Source: an uncultured Bacteroidales bacterium (lineage in GTDB: Bacteria > Bacteroidota > Bacteroidia > Bacteroidales > Paludibacteraceae). From it: a stretch of 64,000 bases of DNA. Every line of letters begins with the position of its first letter. The first letter of the stretch is position 1. The notes beneath the pieces were generated by a model, which searched no databases, was not told the DNA's origin, and saw only the letters and a program-made list of their open reading frames with translations. Below are positions 29,169 through 36,476 of the stretch, in pieces. Location of the stretch: contig CACYZT010000001.1 in assembly GCA_902778935.1 (NCBI GenBank), positions 124,001 through 188,000 on the forward strand, given 5' to 3'. Position numbers and translations under genes: made by a program.

Positions 29169-29798
29169 GTGAAGAGGTATCGGTACATAGTAATCTTGTG
29201 TCTTGTGGCTTTTAGCGCAGCGGTCTTTAGTCCGATGCAGGCACAGCCGCGACTGAACAAACCGGAGTTTTACATCGGTGCGCACGGCGGTGTGACAGCC
29301 AGTACCGTCCTTTTCCAACCGGCGCAAACAGGCATGAGTCCTATCACCAATGCTTGCGTCTTAGGCGGTAACGGCGGCTTCGTCTTCCGCTACGCCGGAC
29401 ATAAGTTCTGCCATTTCCAGATGGAACTGAACTATGAGCACCGCGGCTGGAAACAGAGCGGAACGGCCTATAACTTGCATTATATCGAATTGCCGATACT
29501 GATGAATATTAACTTCGGTAGCCCTATATGCCGTTGGTTCTTGAATTTCGGTCCGCAAATCGGTTATTGCGTCAAAGACGAGAGTCACACCATCACCCAT
29601 CCTTTCGATTGGGGACTGGCTGCCGGAACGGGTTTCTATGTGGACACCAAAGCAGGTTTGTACCAACTGGAGATTCGCTATGATTTCTCCTTCGGCGGCG
29701 TGTACGGCACTACGGTAACCGACAAATATACTATGGCGAGCCCGATGGATTTGAGCATCAACCTCGCCTATATGTGGCATTTTAAAAAGAAAAAATAA
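29169..29798 (+). CDS. Outer-membrane beta-barrel protein, PorT-like
   Basis: 209 residues from a GTG start located 2 bp after the previous stop. A signal peptide (ending PMQAQ) is followed by a small beta-barrel: FYIGAHGGVTAS, a Gly-rich centre, LPILMNINFG, and a final strand NLAYMWHF ending in an aromatic residue, then a lysine tail. Length and strand pattern fit the PorT family needed for type IX secretion in Porphyromonas gingivalis, although related barrels with other roles are hard to exclude. The nearby gldG-like gene and sprA at the end of the window support a type IX/gliding context. Confidence 0.7.
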   Translation: MKRYRYIVILCLVAFSAAVFSPMQAQPRLNKPEFYIGAHGGVTASTVLFQPAQTGMSPITNACVLGGNGGFVFRYAGHKFCHFQMELNYEHRGWKQSGTAYNLHYIELPILMNINFGSPICRWFLNFGPQIGYCVKDESHTITHPFDWGLAAGTGFYVDTKAGLYQLEIRYDFSFGGVYGTTVTDKYTMASPMDLSINLAYMWHFKKKK

Positions 29799-29799
29799 T

Positions 29800-30642
29800 A
29801 TGAAGACAAATTATGAAGTGCGTTATGCGTCGAACCCGACGGACGCCAAGAGTTATGACACCGCTCGTCTGCGTAAGGATTTCCTTATCGAGAATGTGTT
29901 TGTGAAAAACGAAGTGAACATGGTTTATTCCATGTATGACCGTATGATTGTGGGTGGTGCGATGCCCGCAGGCGAGACATTGCTGCTGGAAGCGATTGAC
30001 CCGCTCAAAGCTCCGTATTTCCTCACTCGCCGTGAGATGGGTATCTTCAATGTCGGCGGTAAAGGTCGTGTCATCGCCGGTGACAAAACCTATGAACTGG
30101 ACTACAAAGAGGCACTCTATCTCGGCCGCGGTGACCGCGAAGTGAAGTTCGAGAGCCTCGATGCCAACAAACCGGCTTTGTTCTATTTCAATTCGACTAC
30201 CGCTCATTGTGCTTATCCGGACAAGAAAGTGACGAAAGCCGACGCCGTCGTAGCGCACATGGGTAGTCTTGAGATGAGCAATGAACGCGACATCAACAAG
30301 ATGCTCGTCAATCAGGTACTGCCTACCTGTCAACTCCAAATGGGCATGACCGAACTGGCAACGGGCAGCGTTTGGAATACGATGCCTGCGCACGTTCACA
30401 GCCGTCGAATGGAAGCGTATTTCTATTTCGAAGTACCCGAAGAGCAAGCCGTTTGCCATTTCATGGGCGAAGTGGACGAGACACGCCATATTTGGATGAA
30501 AGGCAACCAAGCCGTGCTGTCGCCGGAGTGGTCTATCCACAGTGCCGCAGCCACCCATAACTACACCTTCATCTGGGGCATGGGCGGAGAGAACCTCGAC
30601 TACGGAGACCAGGATTTCAGTAAAATAACCGATTTGAAGTAA
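29800..30642 (+). CDS. kduI: 5-keto 4-deoxyuronate isomerase
   Basis: 280 residues matching KduI over the full length: EVRYASNPTDAKSYDTARLR at the N-terminus, LTRREMGIFNVGG, and the zinc-site region PAHVHSRRMEAYFYF with a later SPEWSIHS. KduI converts 4-deoxy-5-keto-hexuronate to 3-deoxy-2,5-diketogluconate during use of pectin or of host glycosaminoglycans. No kduD, lyase or SusC/D genes are near, so only this step and the following DUF4861 gene represent uronate metabolism here. Confidence 0.95.
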   Translation: MKTNYEVRYASNPTDAKSYDTARLRKDFLIENVFVKNEVNMVYSMYDRMIVGGAMPAGETLLLEAIDPLKAPYFLTRREMGIFNVGGKGRVIAGDKTYELDYKEALYLGRGDREVKFESLDANKPALFYFNSTTAHCAYPDKKVTKADAVVAHMGSLEMSNERDINKMLVNQVLPTCQLQMGMTELATGSVWNTMPAHVHSRRMEAYFYFEVPEEQAVCHFMGEVDETRHIWMKGNQAVLSPEWSIHSAAATHNYTFIWGMGGENLDYGDQDFSKITDLK

Positions 30643-31551
30643 ATGAAACGATTTTTGTATATCATCATAGTCTTGACCTGTCTCACGGCTTGTCAGAAAC
30701 AAACGGTACAACCGAAAGTGTACGGTCGGTTCGTTCCTGAGCGTAAGGATGACTTCGCATGGGAGAACGAGTACGCCGCATTCCGTATGTACGGACCAGC
30801 GCTGCGTCCCGAGAACCCGTCCAACGGCGTGGATCTGTGGCTCAAGGCGAGTCCCGAATTGGTGGTAGATAGTTTCTACTACCGCGAACATGTGCTCGGT
30901 TTGCCTTATCACATCAACTACGGCAAAGGACTGGATTGCTACAAAGTAGGTCATACCTGCGGTGCGTGCGGTTTAGTAGTCATGGTGGACGAAGACCCGG
31001 AGGATAAGATTTATGTAGGCGGTGCTTATGACCGATGGGAGATTATCGAACAGACACCCGAGAAGTTCGTTTTCCGTCTGGAGTACGACACCCTCATGGT
31101 ACATGGCCATCCCCTCAAAGAGAGCATCACCATTACTGCACAAGCCGGACAGATGCTCAACCGTGCCGACGTGGTGCTGACCGGAAAAGATGACTACGAA
31201 GGCATTATGTGGGTCGGTGGTGGTATTTGTATCCATGACAGCGTGGACAATGTCTATACCTGCGACCACTGCGGAATAGCCGCTTACGCGGAAGATGCGC
31301 TGAGCGACAAGACGGCTGCTAAGATGAACTACGACTACAACGGTTCCACTTCGCAAGGGCGGGCATACATGGCTATCTTGATTCCTAACGGCGCATCGAC
31401 CAACGTCCAAGACGATGTGTTATACTGCGTTCGTCCGTACAATTTTGGCGACACTCTCACGTATTTCTTCGGCGCTTGTTGGAGTGAATGGTCAAATGGA
31501 GAGGAGTCCTTCCCCACCGACCAGGACTTCTTCGATGCCATACATTTATAA
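30643..31551 (+). CDS. DUF4861 lipoprotein
   Basis: 302 residues. The signal ends CLTAC (Cys17). Next comes the DUF4861 opening YGRFVPERKDDFAWENEYAAF and RMYGPALRPENPSNGVDLW, then GKGLDCYKVGHTCGACG. DUF4861 proteins occur in polysaccharide-use loci of Bacteroidota, often with uronate genes, and are thought to act on or bind unsaturated uronic acid products in the periplasm. It begins on the base after the kduI stop, so the two are one functional pair. Its stop codon is the first unit of an AATGGTA tandem repeat. Confidence 0.85.
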   Translation: MKRFLYIIIVLTCLTACQKQTVQPKVYGRFVPERKDDFAWENEYAAFRMYGPALRPENPSNGVDLWLKASPELVVDSFYYREHVLGLPYHINYGKGLDCYKVGHTCGACGLVVMVDEDPEDKIYVGGAYDRWEIIEQTPEKFVFRLEYDTLMVHGHPLKESITITAQAGQMLNRADVVLTGKDDYEGIMWVGGGICIHDSVDNVYTCDHCGIAAYAEDALSDKTAAKMNYDYNGSTSQGRAYMAILIPNGASTNVQDDVLYCVRPYNFGDTLTYFFGACWSEWSNGEESFPTDQDFFDAIHL

Positions 31552-31588
31552 ATGGTAAATGGCAAATGGTAATTGGTAATTGGTAAAT
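31549..31588. repeat. AATGGTA-type tandem repeat filling the gap before the GT9 gene
   Basis: AAATGGTAAATGGCAAATGG, then TAATTGG repeated: five to six 7-8 nt copies from the stop codon of one gene to 3 bp before the next ATG. Confidence 0.85.
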
Positions 31589-31591
31589 AAC

Positions 31592-32581
31592 ATGACTTAT
31601 CTGGTTATTCGGTTAGCAACATTAGGAAACGTGGCGATGACAGTCCCTGTAATCGCTTCGCTTAGCCGTCGCTATCCGGATGATCGGTTCGTCATAGCCA
31701 GTAAGAAAGACCTCGCTTCTATGTTCACCTCGATGCCGAACGTAGAGTTCCGCGAAGTTGATAACCATTTGGATTGGAAAGGGGTACTCAATTACTGGCG
31801 TGCTTGGCGGGACGAGGTGGATGCCGTGATTGATTTGCAGGCTGTTTTGCGAACTCGCGTACTCGGCACGCTGATGAAAATGAGCGGAAAACGCGTCACA
31901 CGCGTTCACTACGGACGTTTGCACAAGCACATGATAACCGTTTGGGGCATTGGTAAGCAGCAACTTCCTACCGAGTTTGAGCGCTATCAAGATGCCTTCC
32001 GTCGTGCCGGACTGGAGACGGACGATGCTTTTAACGCCCTGCCGGTGAATAAAGAGGCAGCACAAGTGGTCGCAAAGCGTTTTGGTCAGAAAGAAGGACG
32101 GTGGATAGGACTGGCTCCGTTCGCAAAATCCAAATCGAACATGCTACCCTACCGCGTGACGAAAGATATCATCGAGCAACTCACTGCCGACCAACAGACG
32201 CACGTGTTCTTGTTTGGAGCCGGCGAAGTGGAGTGCGAGATGTTGCGCCAGTGGGCGAGTGTCTTCCCGCGTACTCAAAGCGTTGCCGGACGGCTTGTTC
32301 TCAAAGAAGAACTGGAACTCATGCGACTCTTGGATGTCATGATTTGCATGGATAGCGCCAACCAGCACTTGTCGAGTCTCGTGGGCTTACGGGCAATAAG
32401 TGTATGGTGCGCCACCCATCCGATGATTGGCTTTGCAGGCTGGAAACAGAACCCGAGCGACATCATCCAGCGCAACGATTTACAATGCCGGCCATGTACG
32501 TGTCACGGAACCAATCACTGCCGGTACGGCAACTATGCCTGCCGACAGATTGAAGCAGAAACAATTATACAACAGATATGA
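31592..32581 (+). CDS. Glycosyltransferase family 9 (heptosyltransferase-like)
   Basis: 329 residues. I use the ATG at 31592 rather than the in-repeat TTG. MTYLVIRLATLGNVAMTVPV is the family N-terminus (RLxxLGDv), and the donor site region has IGLAPFAKSKSN...PYR and VMICMDSANQHLSSLVG. GT9 enzymes add heptose or other sugars to lipopolysaccharide core in the cytoplasm. The C-terminus carries a Cys-rich patch (CRPCTCHGTNHCRYGNYAC), seen in several Bacteroidota members. GDP-heptose genes at 54253-57060 may supply a donor. It overlaps parA by 4 bp. Confidence 0.88.
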   Translation: MTYLVIRLATLGNVAMTVPVIASLSRRYPDDRFVIASKKDLASMFTSMPNVEFREVDNHLDWKGVLNYWRAWRDEVDAVIDLQAVLRTRVLGTLMKMSGKRVTRVHYGRLHKHMITVWGIGKQQLPTEFERYQDAFRRAGLETDDAFNALPVNKEAAQVVAKRFGQKEGRWIGLAPFAKSKSNMLPYRVTKDIIEQLTADQQTHVFLFGAGEVECEMLRQWASVFPRTQSVAGRLVLKEELELMRLLDVMICMDSANQHLSSLVGLRAISVWCATHPMIGFAGWKQNPSDIIQRNDLQCRPCTCHGTNHCRYGNYACRQIEAETIIQQI

Positions 32582-33339
32582 GTAAAATTATTTCATTAGC
32601 AAACCAAAAAGGAGGCGTGGGCAAAACGACGACCTCTATCAACTTAGCCGCAGCACTCGCCAAAGAAGGCAAACATGTGTTGCTCATCGATGCCGACCCG
32701 CAGGCGAATACCTCTTCGGGATTGGGCGTCGAGATTCGCGAGTTGGATAATACGATTTATGAGTGCCTTGTCAATGGTGTTGACCCGCACACGGCCGTCG
32801 TAGAGACCAACACACCCAACCTAAACCTTATCCCGAGTCACATCGACCTCGTGGGAGCGGAGATAGAGATGCTGAATATGGAGCACCGTGAGCAGTTGAT
32901 GAAGAATGTGCTTGGCAAAGTGCGGGACGAGTACGACTACATCCTCATTGACTGCAGTCCTTCTCTGGGCTTGATTACGGTAAACGCGCTGACCGCCAGC
33001 GATAGCGTTATCATCCCTGTGCAATGTGAATTCTTTGCGCTCGAGGGCATCGCCAAACTGCTCAACACCATCAAAATCATCAAGTCCAAACTCAACCCGC
33101 AACTCAAGATTGAAGGTTTCCTGCTGACGATGTTTGACAATCGTCTGCGCCTCAGTAATCAGGTTTACGAAGAAGTCAAGCGTCACTTCGGCGACTTGGT
33201 CTTCAATACCGTCATCGCGCGTAATGTGCGCCTCAGCGAAGCACCTTCGCACGGAGTGTCTGTACTCGAGTACGACCCATCCTCCAAAGGCGCACGCAAC
33301 TATAGAGATTTGGCAAAAGAATTGATTAGAAGACAATGA
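32578..33339 (+). CDS. parA: Chromosome partitioning ATPase ParA/Soj
   Basis: 253 residues with the deviant Walker A KGGVGKTTTSINLAAAL, DADPQANTSSGLG, and IDCSPSLGLITVNAL. This is a short ParA without a DNA-binding N-terminal extension, the chromosomal Soj type. It moves origin regions together with ParB, whose gene overlaps by 4 bp. Location inside a long operon of envelope genes is unremarkable for Bacteroidota. Confidence 0.96.
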   Translation: MSKIISLANQKGGVGKTTTSINLAAALAKEGKHVLLIDADPQANTSSGLGVEIRELDNTIYECLVNGVDPHTAVVETNTPNLNLIPSHIDLVGAEIEMLNMEHREQLMKNVLGKVRDEYDYILIDCSPSLGLITVNALTASDSVIIPVQCEFFALEGIAKLLNTIKIIKSKLNPQLKIEGFLLTMFDNRLRLSNQVYEEVKRHFGDLVFNTVIARNVRLSEAPSHGVSVLEYDPSSKGARNYRDLAKELIRRQ

Positions 33340-34163
33340 AAAAGACAGGTTTAGGGCGAGGACTCGATGCACTAATCGACACCTCGCATGTAGATACGAA
33401 CGGCAGTAGTTCGATTTCGGAGGTCGAACTGAGTGCCATAGTGGCTAATCCCGACCAACCGCGCCGCACCTTCGATGAGGAAGCGTTGCAAGAGTTGGCT
33501 GACTCGATTCGCGAGCATGGCGTCATCTCGCCAATTACGCTGCGCGACAATGGTGATGACACCTACATGATTATTGCCGGCGAACGTCGTTTCCGCGCCA
33601 GCAAGATGGCGGGACTCGAGCGTATTCCCGCCTACATCCGTACAGCGAAAGACGAGCAAGTCATGGAGTGGGCGCTGATTGAGAATATCCAACGCGAAGA
33701 CCTGGATGCCATCGAGATTGCTTTAGCTTACCAGCGCCTCATGGATGATTACGATTTGACGCAAGAGCGCATGGCGGAGCGTGTGGGTAAAAAGCGCGCC
33801 ACAGTGGCGAACTACCTTCGCTTGCTCAAACTGCCGGCAGAGATACAAGTGGGTATCAAAGAGAAGAAAATAGATATGGGCCATGCCCGTGCGATTCTTG
33901 CTACGCCTTCGGCGGAACGCCAACTCTCGCTCTACCAGCGTATCCTCAAGGAAGGATTGTCTGTGCGCAAAGTGGAAGAATTGGCACAAGAGGACAAGGC
34001 CGAGAGTAAGAAACCAAAAGACAAAAACGCCAACCCTTATGCAGCTTTGGAGAAAGAACTGAGCGCCAAGACAGGCTTCAAAATCAAAGTTCAAAGCGAC
34101 AAAGTAACTATCGCCTTTGCGGACGAAAACGAACTGGCAAAAATCGCTCAGAGATTAGGTTGA
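33336..34163 (+). CDS. parB: Chromosome partitioning protein ParB
   Basis: 275 residues: KKTGLGRGLDALI at the N-terminus, the CTPase motif region (NPDQPRRTFDEEALQELADS; AGERRFRASKMAG), a helix-turn-helix (LTQERMAERVGKKRATVANY) and a C-terminal dimer domain. ParB binds parS and spreads as a CTP-dependent clamp. A parS-like 16-mer (14 of 16 to the common consensus) lies at 40023-40038. Confidence 0.95.
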   Translation: MKKTGLGRGLDALIDTSHVDTNGSSSISEVELSAIVANPDQPRRTFDEEALQELADSIREHGVISPITLRDNGDDTYMIIAGERRFRASKMAGLERIPAYIRTAKDEQVMEWALIENIQREDLDAIEIALAYQRLMDDYDLTQERMAERVGKKRATVANYLRLLKLPAEIQVGIKEKKIDMGHARAILATPSAERQLSLYQRILKEGLSVRKVEELAQEDKAESKKPKDKNANPYAALEKELSAKTGFKIKVQSDKVTIAFADENELAKIAQRLG

Positions 34164-34804
34164 AACACTGGCTGTACATAGTACTTTTGATGTTCCCGCT
34201 GTCGCTGTACGCGCATCAGGACTCCATTTACTACCAACCGGACACAACAAAGGCTTCGGAAGAGGATTTCAAGTATTACGTGGACCTCACCAAAAAGCCG
34301 GATGCTGTCAAAGCGGTGTGGCTGGGGGCTATCTGCCCGGGCGCAGGACAGATTTACAACAAATCCTATTGGAAACTTCCGATTGTCTATGGCGCGTTCA
34401 TGGGCTGCGGGTATGCCGTTAGTATGATGCAGAACCGTTATAGCGGCTATAAACGGGCATATCTGGATTTGTATCGGGACAATGAAGCAGGCACCGTTAC
34501 CGAAGACCCAAGCAAGAGTTATATAGCCGTTATACCCGAAGGATACGATTTGGCCCGTGTCGGTGGAGCATCGACGTGGATGAACACGCTTAAAAACAGA
34601 CAATCCATCTACCGGCGTTACCGCGATTATTCGATTTTGGCGACGGTGGTCGTGTACGCACTAAGCCTGATTGATGCCTATGTCGATGCGCAACTCTTTG
34701 ACTATGACATCTCACCGGATTTGTCGCTCTACGTAGAACCGCAGATTTATTATGACTTGCAGCACCAGCGGAGTGCTGAGATAAAATTAGCAATACAATT
34801 TTGA
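34160..34804 (+). CDS. DUF5683 membrane protein
   Basis: 214 residues from a TTG that overlaps the parB stop; it opens with a signal-like helix (YIVLLMFPLSLYA). The DUF5683 core KAVWLGAICPGAGQIYNKSYWKLP is followed by two hydrophobic segments and YRDYSILATVVVYALSLIDA. The function is unknown. The family is found all through Bacteroidota, regularly between parB and a lytic transglycosylase gene, so a cell-envelope or cell-cycle role is likely. Confidence 0.85.
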   Translation: MKHWLYIVLLMFPLSLYAHQDSIYYQPDTTKASEEDFKYYVDLTKKPDAVKAVWLGAICPGAGQIYNKSYWKLPIVYGAFMGCGYAVSMMQNRYSGYKRAYLDLYRDNEAGTVTEDPSKSYIAVIPEGYDLARVGGASTWMNTLKNRQSIYRRYRDYSILATVVVYALSLIDAYVDAQLFDYDISPDLSLYVEPQIYYDLQHQRSAEIKLAIQF

Positions 34805-36144
34805 AAAAATTAACATTTATATTTTTCGCTCTTTGCGCTATAGGTATAATCCAAGCGCAAGAAGTAAAAACGGATAGCCTCGCAGCCGATACGCTGTCCG
34901 TAGAATCGCTCGAATTGGTACCTCTGCAGGCGGCAGACAGTCTCGTCGTGGAGGATAGTATCATCATCCCGCCCCAACCGTATTATACCGAGTGGGCAAA
35001 GGACACCAACATCACCGATATTGAGATGCGGACTTTGGATTGGGCTCTCAATTGGCTGGACACCACTGATTGTATAGCCGTGCATGATACCACTACCCTG
35101 CCCGACTCTATCTATAAAGCACGTCTGCAAGCCTTGCCATGTGTGATTGAGTTGCCGTACAACGAGCGCGTCCGCGCATTCATTTTAAGGTATGTCAAAC
35201 GCAGTCCTAAGCAAGTGGCGCGACTGATGCGCATGAGTGAGTATTACTTCCCTATTTTCGAGGAAGCTCTTTGCCGTTATAATCTGCCGTACGAACTGAA
35301 ATATGTGCCGATTATCGAATCTGCGCTCAATCCTATGGCGCGTTCACATGCCGGTGCCGCTGGCCTTTGGCAGTTCATGCCGGCAACAGGCAAACTGTTT
35401 GGACTGGAGATCAACTCCCTCGTGGACGAACGAATGGATCCCATCAAAGCAACCGACGCTGCCTGTCGTTTCCTAAGTGGCATGTATGCCATCTATCAGG
35501 ATTGGAATTTAGTCATTGCCGCCTATAACTGTGGCAGTGGTAATGTCAACAAAGCCATCCGCCGTGCAGGCGGCAAACGCGATTTCTGGTCTATCTATCC
35601 GTACTTGCCTCGCGAGACGCGCAACTATGTGCCTATTTTCATCGCTGCCAATTATGCGATGAACTACGGACAGGAACATGGTATTTGCAAAGCACCTATC
35701 GAGAAGGCGATGATTACCGATACTATTCGCACCACTCAACGTATGCATTTACAGCAAGTTAGCGAGAATCTGGGTATCTCCATGGACGAATTACGCCGTC
35801 TGAACCCTCAATACTCGCGCGATATTCTGCCTGGAGGAAGCACCTATACGCTATGTCTGCCTTCGGAGAAAACAGGACAGTACATTGATATGCAAGATAG
35901 CATTATGGCATACAAAGCCGACAGCCTCATCAATAATCGCCGGGCAGAGATTGACATGGCGAAAGTGACCTCTATCACAGGGGCCTACCGTGTTAACGGC
36001 ATGACGTATTATACGATTAAGAGAGGCGACACCTTAGGCGGAATTGCCAAGAAATTCCATTGTACTGTCAAGCAACTCAAACAATGGAATGGGCTCAAAA
36101 GCGATAATATCCGCGAAGGTAAGAAACTGAAAATCTGTAGATAA
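34801..36144 (+). CDS. mltD: Membrane-bound lytic transglycosylase with LysM domain (MltD-like)
   Basis: 447 residues from a TTG overlapping the previous stop; the first helix (LTFIFFALCAIGIIQAQ) is an export signal. The transglycosylase domain shows the catalytic region YVPIIESALNP, AGAAGLWQFMPATG and NLVIAAYNCGSGNV. A degenerate LysM region follows (LQQVSENLGISMDELRRLNP), then a clear C-terminal LysM (YYTIKRGDTLGGIAKKFHC). It cleaves glycan strands to 1,6-anhydro products during wall remodelling. The Glu in PIIESA is the expected catalytic residue. Confidence 0.92.
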   Translation: MKKLTFIFFALCAIGIIQAQEVKTDSLAADTLSVESLELVPLQAADSLVVEDSIIIPPQPYYTEWAKDTNITDIEMRTLDWALNWLDTTDCIAVHDTTTLPDSIYKARLQALPCVIELPYNERVRAFILRYVKRSPKQVARLMRMSEYYFPIFEEALCRYNLPYELKYVPIIESALNPMARSHAGAAGLWQFMPATGKLFGLEINSLVDERMDPIKATDAACRFLSGMYAIYQDWNLVIAAYNCGSGNVNKAIRRAGGKRDFWSIYPYLPRETRNYVPIFIAANYAMNYGQEHGICKAPIEKAMITDTIRTTQRMHLQQVSENLGISMDELRRLNPQYSRDILPGGSTYTLCLPSEKTGQYIDMQDSIMAYKADSLINNRRAEIDMAKVTSITGAYRVNGMTYYTIKRGDTLGGIAKKFHCTVKQLKQWNGLKSDNIREGKKLKICR

Positions 36145-36476
36145 TGGCAGAAATAGAGAAAGTATATTTTTCGCTTCGCGAGACGGAGAAGGAAACCGGT
36201 GTACCGGCTACTACCTTACGTTTCTGGGAGAAGGCGTTTGATGAGTTAAGTCCGCGCAAAGACGGACATGGTAATCGCTATTATACCCGTGAAGACCAGG
36301 AACTTATCAAGCGTATTAAATACATCCGCGATGAACTGAAAATCACGCGTATAGAGGCTATCCGTAAGGAACTCCGCGCAAATGACAAGCACTCGGACGA
36401 GCGTCAATCTGCCATCGACATCCTCCTCCGCGTCAAAGAAGAACTCTGTGAAATCCGCAAAATGATAAAACAATGA
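36144..36476 (+). CDS. MerR-family transcriptional regulator
   Basis: 110 residues with an N-terminal MerR winged helix: YFSLRETEKETGVPATTLRF, WEKAF and NRYYTREDQELIKRI. The short C-terminal helix (a dimer coil) has no effector domain or metal-binding cysteines. Family members next to lytic transglycosylase genes are widespread in Bacteroidota, and their targets are not known to me. Start and stop codons overlap both neighbours. Confidence 0.9.
   Translation: MAEIEKVYFSLRETEKETGVPATTLRFWEKAFDELSPRKDGHGNRYYTREDQELIKRIKYIRDELKITRIEAIRKELRANDKHSDERQSAIDILLRVKEELCEIRKMIKQ

Noticed and set aside
29782..30954. A 390-codon minus-strand open frame opposite kduI
   Set aside because: The plus-strand KduI and DUF4861 proteins are certain; the antisense frame has shadow-like composition.
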